Shown: one piece after another, positions 33,826 to 45,393 of the stretch
Position numbering within the stretch: the first letter of the stretch is position 1
Layout of the letters: every line of letters begins with the position of its first letter
Assembly: GCF_943734655.1 (NCBI RefSeq)
Contig: NC_071354.1
Coordinates: forward strand, 156,137,142 to 156,201,141
Reading direction: 5' to 3'
DNA length: 64,000 nucleotides
From: Sabethes cyaneus
Taxonomy: Eukaryota; Arthropoda; Insecta; Diptera; Culicidae
Notes under the pieces: generated by a model
Databases searched by the model: none
What the model was told of the DNA's origin: nothing
Seen by the model: only the letters and a program-made list of their open reading frames with translations
Made by a program: the position numbers and the translations under genes

Positions 33826-36121
33826 AGTAATAATCTATGTCAATCGTATATGTGACTAATAATTGTACAGGAATCGTATGCCATAGGCGTATTTCTTAAA
33901 CTCTTATATTCTTTGTGCTTATATCTAAAACACCTATAGATTGTTATGCTCTAAAAATGTGTTTGTATCTCCATCAGAATCTTAAACCGTAGGATAAATA
34001 AATGTAATAATTTAACGGCGTGGCAAAATCGTCTTGTCTAATCTTGTTTTACAGCATTATTCAATTTATTTCCTGATCAGTTATATCACTATTATAAAAA
34101 TAAGAAACATTACAGGTTTCAATGCTCAGGATTTGTGCTCGGTACGGTGTTCCTTTGACAGTATCAATGAATTAGCCTCATCTTTGCCATCTGTTGATGC
34201 AAAATGCCGTCTCCTGCAGATATTCCAGTCAACAAGCTAACTCAGATGGGCATTTTGTGGCTCACCACCCGGCCTTGCCACAGAATCTAATTTAAACTGT
34301 AGATTCAACAGAACGCTGCTATTGTCAGCATTTGTCTTCACAGCCAGCAGCACAGTGGGTCGCCTTTAGACGGGTTTCAATGTAGATGTTATGTTGTGAC
34401 AACTGACAACGCTAGTCGACTCATAAAATAATATGTACGGCTACGAATTTCTGGTGAGCGAAATTTCAGTTAATTTTTAATTTGCAGCACCATGATTTCG
34501 ATTGGAATAATAAAAATGCTGGTGTCGGTGGCAATAGCAGTGTTAACCAGAATTGAATATACTGGCGGTGAAACAGAACACATAGGATCTGAACACCCAG
34601 AAACACACGCTTGTCTCACAATGCACCATTGCAGCTGGGCTCAAAAGTTGTGGTTCTGCTGCAGTTGATTTGCTTTTCATTCATGTGTATGTATATGTAC
34701 ATATTTATCCTAGTTTGGTTCAATTGTTATGTGGTTTCGAAGGAACATTGTGGTTCTTCGCCATCTGCTTGACATAGAAAGCAAACGTTTCACTGACCAA
34801 GTAATGACCTTGTGTGCCTAGTAGGAGTAGCCAATTTAGATATCATCTACAGGTACACAAGCTAGCTAGCTAGCTAGGTGGTTTATCGTGAGAAGGTATC
34901 ATTTTATAGGATGTATTGTTTAGTAAATCGATACGGCACACTCATTATGTATCCATTTAAATAACCATTTGAATAATTACGTTTAACAAGCTGCGATTTA
35001 TTCGAAAAGTAGCGTTGCCTGACTTTGGAATATAATAAAGTTAATTCCTTTGTTAAACTACCTAAACTGCTTGTTAATTTTGTTCACAGCACGTTTGTTA
35101 TAAAACACTATTGATTTCCTTAAATAGTTTACTAGAATTTCTCCCTCGCAAACGGTTTTAATCGAGTGAAACACTCGGAGGCTCATAATTTAACCTTCGG
35201 GCACGTATGTAAAGAACGTGCTGCTTCAGAACCACACTGAATACATAACAACTTTTGGCAATGGCAGGTTTTTTATTTCGTTAGTCGCGAAGCACAGGGA
35301 TGAAAGCAAAATTCATCCGGCACGTTTCGGATGTGCCAGTATTTTCCCTTCAAAGCTCTACGCAGCCATCCGTTGTCTGTCTCTAATTAACTAATGAAGT
35401 AGCAAGGAAGTGCTTTATTCTGTTCCGCCTGTTCATACTGTGACACCAACATTAGAGATTGAAATGGATGCACTGACTGAAAGCGTTCATTTATTTTTCT
35501 TTTCGATGTGAAGGTACAAAAGTCAGAGTTTAGAAAACGATTAATTAAGAGTATTAAAGCAGCTTTGAAAAAATAATACAACACCCTTTAAACAAAATCG
35601 AGAAGTTCCTGTGAATATGCGTACCACTTACCAACCAAGTATATATCAATCAATTATTGGACCACCACGTGCAATAATAAAAGACGAGTTGAATTTTAAT
35701 TGAACTTATTAAAGTTAACTCCCACACAACCCAAAAGAAGCGAAAAACAACATATTTTGAACTTTTAGGATCCATATCAGTCCTGTTAAACCAGCAGTGG
35801 AATTTCAATACATCGGCAAAAAGTTTGGCTTACTAAAAACCAATACAGTAATTAAATATTGAATGCAGTAACGGGCAAATTATTGCTTTTTACTCTAAGA
35901 ATCTCACTCCCACTAGCTTGCAGCAGCAACCGAGTACAACGAGCTACAGCTACGTACAACTAACTTTCTAAACAATTTGCATCCTCTGACCCTAAACACC
36001 GCAACCCACTTCAAACAGTATACTGGCAAATAGAACCATCAGTCTGAATTGATCCTGACCTATCTCTATCAAGGTGAACCAAGAAATGACCATCAAAGTT
36101 CGAACTATGTACAGTAGGTAG
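33826..36121. other. ~2.3 kb without a recognised gene
   Basis: AT-rich. It contains a short GCTA tandem run at about 34862-34878. A 58-codon plus-strand frame at 34492-34668 has a hydrophobic start (MISIGIIKMLVSVAIAVL) and four Cys near the end, and follows a TTTGCAG acceptor-like sequence. It may be chance. Nothing else is supported. Confidence 0.4.
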
Positions 36122-36129
36122 TTGGGAGC

Positions 36130-36323
36130 CAGCCACGTAGCCAGAGGTGGGGGCCAGGAGCCCTATCTTAGCTCCTAATACATTATATGCGTATCTTACT
36201 GCTTATAAATATAATACATCACAATACATTTAATGTATTGTAGTTCTAAACGCAAAAATATGCATATAAAACAGTTAAAATCAAAATTGGGCCCCCGGGC
36301 CCCCCCTTCTGGCTACGTGGCTG
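36130..36323. mobile_element. 194-bp MITE with perfect 8-bp target duplication
   Basis: The ends CAGCCACGTAGCCAGA (36130) and TCTGGCTACGTGGCTG (ending 36323) are exact inverted repeats. TTGGGAGC is repeated on both sides (36122-36129, 36324-36331). A CAG terminus and an 8-bp duplication indicate a hAT-type MITE. G-rich tracts (GGTGGGGGCC and GGGCCCCCGGGCCCCCCC) follow the ends. There is no coding capacity. Confidence 0.85.
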
Positions 36324-36702
36324 TTGGGAGCTGCTATTTGCCGGTTGCTACAACTGGTGCTTATCTTCTCGATGTAGATTTGCTTTTAGCAGCGCAACGG
36401 AAGCCGATTTCCCAGCGAGGCGTTGCATACATAATTTAATTGCGCTGATTTATGAGCTTTCAGATGCAAATGTATTATTAAACAGGGATAGTTAATTCAA
36501 AGTTTCTAAAGTAGTTTATACATTGTTACCTTCTAAATTAATTCTACTAACTATGACGAAAGATTAACACCTTCAGAAAAAGGTGAAGAACCCATTAAGA
36601 CCTTGAATTAGAAGTATAGTATGATGTAAAATGTCAGCATTGAACTGGTACACAACAAAATGCAGCCAGAAAAAGAAAAATATAAAAGTACAAATGCAAA
36701 AC

Positions 36703-38160
36703 ATTCAAAAATACAAAAATACAAAAATACAAAAATACAAAAATACAAAAATACAAAAATACAAAAATACAAAAATACAAAAATACAAAAATACAAAAAT
36801 ACAAAAATACAAAAATACAAAAATACAAAAATACAAAAATACAAAAATACAAAAATACAAAAATACAAAAATACAAAAATACAAAAATACAAAAATACAA
36901 AAATACAAAAATACAAAAATACAAAAATACAAAAATACAAAAATACAAAAATACAAAAATACAAAAATTCAAAAATACAAAAATACAAAAATACAAAAAT
37001 ACAAAAATACAAAAATACAAAAATACAAAAATACAAAAATACAAAAATACAAAAATACAAAAATACAAAAATACAAAAATACAAAAATACAAAAATACAA
37101 AAATACAAAAATACAAAAATACAAAAATACAAAAATACAAAAATACAAAAATACAAAAATACAAAAATACAAAAATACAAAAATACAAAAATACAAAAAT
37201 ACAAAAATACAAAAATACAAAAATACAAAAATACAAAAATACAAAAATACAAAAATACAAAAATACAAAAATACAAAAATACAAAAATACAAAAATACAA
37301 AAATACAAAAATACAAAAATACAAAAATACAAAAATACAAAAATACAAAAATACAAAAATACAAAAATACAAAAATACAAAAATACAAAAATACAAAAAT
37401 ACAAAAATACAAAAATACAAAAATACAAAAATACAAAAATACAAAAATACAAAAATACAAAAATACAAAAATACAAAAATACAAAAATACAAAAATACAA
37501 AAATACAAAAATACAAAAATACAAAAATACAAAAATACAAAAATACAAAAATACAAAAATACAAAAATACAAAAATACAAAAATACAAAAATACAAAAAT
37601 ACAAAAATACAAAAATACAAAAATACAAAAATACAAAAATACAAAAATACAAAAATACAAAAATACAAAAATACAAAAATACAAAAATACAAAAATACAA
37701 AAATACAAAAATACAAAAATACAAAAATACAAAAATACAAAAATACAAAAATACAAAAATACAAAAATACAAAAATACAAAAATACAAAAATACAAAAAT
37801 ACAAAAATACAAAAATACAAAAATACAAAAATACAAAAATACAAAAATACAAAAATACAAAAATACAAAAATACAAAAATACAAAAATACAAAAATACAA
37901 AAATACAAAAATACAAAAATACAAAAATACAAAAATACAAAAATACAAAAATACAAAAATACAAAAATACAAAAATACAAAAATACAAAAATACAAAAAT
38001 ACAAAAATACAAAAATACAAAAATACAAAAATACAAAAATATAAAAATATAAAAATACAAAAATACAAAAATACAAAAATACAAAAATACAAAAATACAA
38101 AAATGCAAAAATGCAAAAATACAAAAATACAAAAATGCAAAAATGCAAAAATACAAAAGT
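36703..38160. repeat. Octamer tandem array (ACAAAAAT)n, about 180 copies
   Basis: Almost perfect 8-bp units for 1.45 kb. The single interior variant is at about 36967 (TC for AC). Variants collect at the right edge: two AT units (about 38041-38050), then pairs of GC units (about 38104-38114 and 38136-38144). Because 8 is not a multiple of 3 and the unit lacks stop codons on either strand, long frames of about 450-520 codons open on both strands (repeats KYKNTKIQ and FVFLYFCI). These are not genes. Confidence 0.98.
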
Positions 38161-39668
38161 ATAGCATAGTTTGACCGCCCGTGAGTTGCCAGCGATTGAT
38201 CTAGATCAGCTGAAATTGCACAAAGAACCATCAGAATGATGCTTAGGAGTAGCAGATCATTCTCAGTATGCATTTTCTGGTGATCTAATTCTTTGTGATG
38301 ATCAATAGCAAAGCTGGCCACGCCCATGCAGGTCAATTTGGGAGGGAAGGAATGTTAGTCCGACACTTGCTGCTACTAGAGACCGAAGAATCCTCTGCAT
38401 CGACCACAAGTGTCACAGAAAAGAGTTGTTGTTAGCGGAAAGGAATTGATCTGGATCCACCGAGGCGGGTAATGCGATCACTGTCATTCGAACTCGCGTA
38501 CGATTGGAGAACGTGTTTGGTTATGTGGCAATTGCCAAACAGGTAGTAGAAATCCGAAATACCGATATAAGAAAAACCATGAGAAAACAGTTTAGCGCTC
38601 CAAAAATTATATGCTATCAACATATTCGATTCGAGTTATTGACCAGCATCGATGAAAATTGCAAAATGGTGGTTAGAAAAAGCATACTTGGGACGGTACA
38701 CTATTCCTTATTGTGCAACCTTACATCAAAAACCATGAATGCGCGAGATACCTTTTGGCATCCTTCGATCATAAAACTTACTTAAAAACTCTAACTACTT
38801 TATTAGGGAGTTTTATAAAAGTTATTAAGTTTTTGATATTCGATAATAGAAATTATGCGCGACGTTCCTAGGTAACCGATTTCACGACTCAAATGCACGT
38901 TTATGAGGCTTCAACAAAAGTTAAAGTTTGTAAACGTGCCATTGCTAAGTGTGCTCATATGAATTCAAAATTACCTTAAAAAACAACCACTGTCGTAAAA
39001 ATGCAACGAGCGAGTCACGAAGGCAAACGATGCTAAATTACCAAACGAAACGATAATCGGTGTATAAGCACCGGACAGGGACCGAAACGGTTACATTTTT
39101 TCTTTACATTTACCAGCATGTAATGCCATGTCAGACTCTAACCAATACCTTCGCTCTGTACTGTTTTTGTATCGACAGTGCCTATCTCTTGTATGTGTCG
39201 AGGCTAGTCCGAATATGTACATGATAATAAGCAAACATTTTCGTACATGTCATATAAAATGTCGTGTAGAAATGACATGCATTTGCCGCTTTTTGCTTGC
39301 AGTTGTAGTTGGAATAGTATGGAGAAGTGATAGAGAATAAGGTGTATTGGGGACCTTCTTATTTAAAACCGGGTTGTTTGGGGTAAAGCTGTATGTTTGG
39401 TTGACGTGCGCAACAGCAAAAGAGAATATAAAACAAGTGTATCCAAGACTGGTGACATGTTCTCCCCGATACAGAAGAGTGTATGACACGTAGGTCAAGA
39501 GATGCTTGTGTACCAGTAACATGTCGCAAGACTGATAGCAAGAAAGAATGGTAAATGTCTTCAAATTTTTGTCACCAACCAGTACATTTTACGTCCCTGG
39601 CACCGGATATATGAGACTAACCTGGATATTTAAAAAAAAATTCGTTCAGCCAGTTAGGCCATTACAAA
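38161..39668. other. 1.5 kb without a recognised feature
   Basis: Several frames of 60-104 codons overlap on both strands (for example 38504-38785 + and 39250-39564 -) with no recognisable domain. A B-box-like GAGTTCGAAT on the minus strand near 38491 lacks a matching A box. Confidence 0.4.
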
Positions 39669-41174
39669 TCTATACCTATAAAATAGGATTTCTGTCTGTC
39701 TGTCCCTATGTTCCTTATAGAATCGAAAACTACTGAACTGATCGGCGTGAAAATGTGCATGTAGGGGTTTTTGGGCCTAGGGAAGGTTCTCTCGATGGCA
39801 AAAAACCCCTCTCCTCACTAAGAGGGGGGGGGGGGGGGGGGCTCGCATACAAATCTATGCCAATAAAATGGATTTCTGTCTGCTCTATGTACCTTATAGA
39901 ATCGAAAACTACTGAACCGATCGGAGTAAAAATTTGCATGTAGGGGTTTTTGGTGCCAGGGAAGGTTCTTACGATGGTTAGAGATCCCTCTCCCCACTAA
40001 GAGGGGGGGCTCCCATACAAATCTATACCTATAAAAATGGATTTCTGTCTGTCTGCCCGAATGTTCCTTATAGAATCGAAAACTACTGAACCGATCGGCG
40101 TGAAAAATTGCATATAGGGGTTTTTGGGGCCAGGGAAGGTTCTTATGAACCCCCACTAAGAGGGGGGGCTCCCATACAAATGAAATACAAATTCCCTCAT
40201 AACTCGAAAACTAATTAATCAAACGGAACCATATTTGGCATGTGGGTGATTTGAAGGCATGACTTTTTTCTATGATGAATTGAGACCCCTTATCTGTTTA
40301 GGAGGGAGGGCTCCCATACAAACGAAATACAAATTTCCTCATAACTCGAGAACTAATTAAACAAATGGAACCAAATTTAGCATGTGGGTGTGTTTGTAGG
40401 CAATTTTTTTTCTATAGTAAATTGAGACCCCTACCCTCTTTGGGAGGGGAATAATGACCCCTCTCCCTTTTAAGAGGGGGGCTTCCATACAAATGAAATA
40501 AAAATTTCCTCAGAAGTCTAGAACTAAATTTTTGCGTAACTCAAAAACTAATCGAGCTCGAGAAATTTTAGACTCTTTCATAAAACATTAATCAATAACA
40601 AGATCACCAAAAACTATCAATAGTAACATTAGATGATTCAGGGCGAGGCGGACACAGGCCGCGAGTGTTGCCGGCGACCTGCCGTCGGAAGCGCCGGCCA
40701 CTGCGGGGGGCAGCCCCCTGTAGAGATCATCTCTATCTAGGTTTATTTATTTTCCTAGATCTACTGACCTCTACTACTTTCCTTCAGTTGGGTCACCCCT
40801 GCGAAATGGTACTTTCTACGAAAAGATTTTCCGTGAAATGGTACATCCCGCGTAAGGTTTTTCGCGAAATGGTATTCTGCGAAACTCTATATTCCGCGTT
40901 ATGGTCAACCGAGATTTGATGTTCCGCAAAATGTTATTCGACGAAATGGTTTGTAATGATGACGAATATTTAAATGCTATCCGCTTAATTTTATCAGGCT
41001 AAGTAATGGAGAGAGTTGTTTTCTACTTCTGTGAGGAAAGTTTGTATATTAAAATACCCATGAACTCCCCAGAAACTTGCAAACTCAAGGTTGTGACAAA
41101 GGTCATCCGAGATTCACGATTTATGTACAACACAGTTTAATTTGTGGCAATACGAAGTTTGTCGGGTCAGCTAG
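39669..41174 (+). mobile_element. Helitron-like element, copy 2 (uninterrupted)
   Basis: It starts A|TCTATACCTATAAAA and ends GGTCAGCTAG|T, the TC...CTAG structure between host A and T expected of a Helitron. It matches copy 1 (minus strand, 10132-25433) over its length. The 5' portion is tandemly repeated: the start block with GGATTTCTGTCTG recurs at about 39669, 39854 and 40021, followed each time by GAACCGATCGG-like and GAGGGGGG-rich segments. An 18-base G run is at 39824-39841. No Rep/helicase is present, so it is non-autonomous. Confidence 0.75.
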
Positions 41175-42453
41175 TATTTTATAAAGGTTATTCCCTTCCG
41201 GTGTTGGGCTACTGAAGGGAAGGGGGGGGGGGGGACACATAAAACAGAGATTTTTTTTATTCGACTAAAAAATATGCGTTTTTAAGCATTTTTACTTGAA
41301 GTTTAAATGTGAAAACCTAATCTATTCTTGCTTTTCATATAGACGTTATTCTTTTCCTTGCGAAAGAAGGACAAAACGGTAAGAATTTTTTTTGCCGATT
41401 TTTAGAAATTCCATTGTTCGAATTTCATTTCTGTTTCGTATTAGAAGCGTAAACTCCACACGTACACTCATTTTTCGAGTTCTTAAGGCTGTAGAGCCCA
41501 CAGGAAATTGGTTTAAAAAAATTAACGCAGGGTTTTTTTTTAATTCCCGTCGTAATAAGTAAAGCCATTCTAATTTTCATCATTTTTTGAATGGATTTAA
41601 TGAATACTCCAAAAGTTCTTGTGCTGATTTGACTAAAACACACTTACCTTCCGATCCGTGAACTTTGAAATCACTGAAAAGCGACTAGTAAAGCATATTA
41701 TTGAAATTATGCAACTGACTTTATTTCTAAAATTCGTCGTACCGTTTAGAAATCCGTCCATCAAAATTTTTCATCGTCCGAACTAAAAATCACAACAATG
41801 TTTACGAAGCTAACGCGCATGTATTTGTGTAGGACGGCATGACAAATGTTATTCTACAAAATTTCTGCAGATCAAGCAAATTTTCCTGGCTGTAGAATAA
41901 CGACAATGCCTTGCGTGAGTTATTTTTATTTATGAATGACGGAAATTAAAACGATTAGTCGACATTGTCCTCTTCGTCGCACGAAAAACGTAGGGAATTT
42001 GGCTGGTAGGACTTCTTTAATGATAAAAGCATTTAAATAGATCTCAGCTCACTTTGATTGATCGCGTATGATAGACAACTAACTAAAATATTAGGGAATA
42101 ACTAGTTTTGCATTGTGTGTCATAAAAATGCTGATATTTTTAATAATTTGTGTTGGATAGGACGGGAATAGACAATTACGACGATGTAGCAACACACCCT
42201 ATATCCTACAAATTATTTTTTGCCCCTCAATTTTTTAAGCAAATTTCCATGGGGGGTGACAAAAACTTTAAAAATAATTTACAATGGCATTATTACGGAA
42301 ATTAAAATCACAAATAAAAGTTTTCGAGGCCCCTATACTAAACAACAAACGAGCTCAGAGAAAAATGAGTGTGCGTATGTGTAAGCTCTCTCTCTCTCTC
42401 CTCTTTTTGTCAATATTTTTTGTTTTGTTTATGCTCGTTCCGTTTTGTTTAAA
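41175..42453. other. 1.3 kb without a recognised gene
   Basis: It begins with a G run (about 41220-41233). A pair of inverted TGTTATTCTACA/TGTAGAATAAC motifs lies at 41849-41910. It ends in sequence that may be the 5' flank of the decayed transposase that follows. No terminal inverted repeat was found for that element. Confidence 0.4.
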
Positions 42454-43100
42454 ATGGCGTCGAAACAAAAAGCATTTCGGGAGCGCGTTGTACACTTCTA
42501 CGAACTGCCACAGAAATCTCGACAAAAAGTATACGGTACAACATTTAAAAAGCGAATATATTGCTGCTTCGCCTGTTCATCATATCCTAAGATACCCAAC
42601 AACTATTCGCAAGCAAAGCAGTCGAAGACCAGCCAAAACTCTGGACACAGAAGGACATCGTTTTCTTTCTCGTGCCTTTAACAACAAGCCCTCTGGATTG
42701 GCTATCAATCAAGATGTGTACCAGAACGAATGTTTGAAGAAAACTTTGATCCTGTTTCTACAAAAACATCGTGCAGATGGACAACACGTGTTTTGGTCGG
42801 ATAGAGCATCATCGCATTACGCCAAAAAGCCCAATTGTTCCTGAATATCCCTTCGATCCCATTTGTACCCAAAAACCTCGACCGGAAAAATCTACCTCGA
42901 TGGCGCTCAATCGGAGATTTCTTCGGGATTTTGAGCTCCTTAGTGTACAGAAATAACTAGAGAGCTACGATTTGTAAATAGTTGATTGGTAGAATCAAGA
43001 GATGCATTCGCAAAGTTGACATGACGGCCGTACCTACATCGCTCTTGTTCCGACATCAAACGGAAGCTTCGCCGAACAGCCGATTACGGACCGTTTTCAA
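42454..43100 (+). pseudogene. Tc1/mariner transposase, internally deleted and frameshifted
   Basis: The coding remnant starts MASKQKAFRERVVHFYE (42454). It shifts frame near 42530 into KKYTVQHLKSEYIAAS, then RRPAKTLDTEGHRFLSRAFN, an N-terminal helix-turn-helix region. It passes straight into KPSGLAINQDVYQNECLKK and HVFWSDRASSHYAKK, which is the second half of the catalytic domain. The part carrying the first catalytic Asp is deleted. The second Asp (in WSDRASSH) is retained. After another frameshift at about 42835, SIGDFFGIL replaces a motif normally holding the third acidic residue, which is Gly here. IKRCIRKVDMTAV (about 43000) is near the end. It cannot be active. Confidence 0.7.
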
Positions 43101-45393
43101 ATGTACACTATTTTTTTCAACAAAGGACAATGTATCTTTAATTCCAGTAAATCAGGTCTTCTTCGTGTATCTTTGTCTTTTGTCTTAAATGTGTCTGTCG
43201 AGGGATTCCAAATGAGACCCAGTGTTTCAGTAACTTCAATAGCGGATATCTGATCAAGACGGACCAATTTCCAACGTTCGTGATCTGGGATGTCTCACAT
43301 CTGATGGCTGCTCCCAAATGCAACTACTTTTTTGTTAAACTTTACTTTGTTTGCCATTTGAAGGTTTATTGAGTCAGTAATCACTTTACGCTTTTTCAAA
43401 CAGCAAACACAATAATGCATGCAGAAATGCAAATTCATTTTCGATGAGATTGGATGAAATAAGAAAAGATAAAATGAAATTGAATTCGCTTCAAAGAGCA
43501 ACGGGCGTATAACCTTTCCCCCAGCTTGGGACACCAAACTGTCATTAATTCGTGCACTCTTAGTCTCACATACAGACGCCCGAAAGCGCAACACGTGGAG
43601 CATTCCATTAGCAACAGCACTTTCATCGTCTCTACCAAACAGGATCAGCCGGTTGAGGTCAGTTTGGATGGCACTGTTGTCTCGAGTCTCTCCAGCAGCT
43701 ATGCAATCTGTATGCTCGCGAAATGGAGCTTGTGGCACAGTTTAGTTCGCTTCTAGCGCACCCCCGTATTACAACGTTTCAATTTTCAACCGATGCTGGG
43801 CGGTTTTCACGACCGTCGATGGCGTCACTGGCTGGCATAAATGAAAATTTAATTAGTTATTATTCCACCCAAATGCATTTGATGCAACTGAAATAGCCAC
43901 GCCGTGCCGTTGCATGGTTGCTACGAGGATGTCTGTACGTTGGGGTGGGTCTAGAATGGATAAAGGTTTTTCCGACGGGCTTGCAAATCATTTGTAAAAG
44001 CATTTACCACCCCCGGTTGTCTGCATCTAAGAGCAACAGCTGTTTGTGTCGCCTCACAACACAAGGGCATTACCACTTTAAGCCGCCTGGGGTATTCTAT
44101 CTATTCTGAACGGTAATGCGACTCTTAATAAGAATGGTTGCAGTTGTAGCCTAGTCGTGCAGCAAAGTATGCTGTGTAGCAATTTGTAGAAAGCAAAGGG
44201 AATCACTGCACTAAGCATTTGAGTAAAGCCACGTAAAGTAGTCATTAATTCATTTATCGCTTCATACGATTAACATGAGCAACCTTCTCTTCTAACGTGT
44301 ACTGTTCTTTTTAATTCTAAACCATGAAAAACACTAATGAATAATTGAACAATAAGATACAATTGATGATTAAATACACTAGTAAATGAAATAAATCGAA
44401 TACGAAAAACCAAAAATGGTCAACCGAACAGGTTCAACTCATTTAGATCGAAAAGCATTCCCAATACTGGTAAAGCTCATTATCAAAGGATACAGATACA
44501 ATGGTGGTCTCCAATCAAATCAAAGTGAATGGAATCTAATTTTGGGTAATTAACGTCGTTTAATTTAGGGTACAGCTAACTTCATTGCCATGCTTTTCTC
44601 GCTTGATACCGTGACGTACGGTGTCATCATCACAGCGTTGTCGCGGTCAGGTTTTTCCTTCATCCGTCTTGTCTAGGTTGTTGTTGGTTGTAGTTGGTAG
44701 TTGCCGTTTAAATAGTTACGGAAAACATATTTGAAGCCACAGCGAGATGAGAAGACCTGATAATATGACTGTGGAAAAGTTATGTGATCTATTTTTGGAA
44801 ATTAATTTAACTGGTCCACCGATAACACTACATGTTTAGTTAACAGCGTTTTTGAACTCAGTAAGCTAAAGGTGATTTTTCATATAAAATTGGCCGGTGA
44901 ATCCGAAGGTCAGAAAAAATTAAAGTAGAATAGCTTTTGAGATATGCACAAAAGTTGAAGCTTTGCTTAATGAAAGAAATGTACATAAATACAAATATCT
45001 CCGGCTGCAGTGCATCAATTTCAAATCTCTTTTATTCATATTAAAGATGAGAAAATTTGCTATCGATTAGTTGAAGTTCACTTTTTTGTAAGAATACTAG
45101 TACTTTAGGTATTTGTAAATTTATTACCAACAAAACAAAAAAGAATGCATTCTTTTGGAATAATTTCAACTTTATCAATGATTTTGGACAAGATTAAAGG
45201 GCTTTAAAGGTTGATAAAAAACAAAAAAATCAGGGTTAATGATAACAATCGGTTGAAAATTGTAGAAGTTATGACCATTTTACTAAAACAGTCATGATTC
45301 CGCATTTGATTAATACGCTTATGCATACATCCTCTTACTTTTCCTCATGCAACAAATACCTCTCTTTCATCTGTTGGTAAACGATTGGATAAA
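43101..45393. other. 2.3 kb without a recognised gene
   Basis: A 147-codon minus-strand frame (43295-43738) and shorter overlapping frames show no recognisable domain or splice pattern. The sequence from 44560 to 44720 is slightly more GC-rich. I see no repeat boundary. Confidence 0.4.

Noticed and set aside
36608..38336. Several overlapping reading frames of 450-520 codons on both strands
   Set aside because: They are translations of the 8-bp repeat, which has no stop codon in any phase; the products are simple 8-residue repeats.
38470..38500. B-box-like GAGTTCGAAT on the minus strand
   Set aside because: No credible A box upstream.
43295..43738. 147-codon minus-strand frame as a gene
   Set aside because: Overlapping frames exist on both strands, and no recognisable domain or conserved motif.
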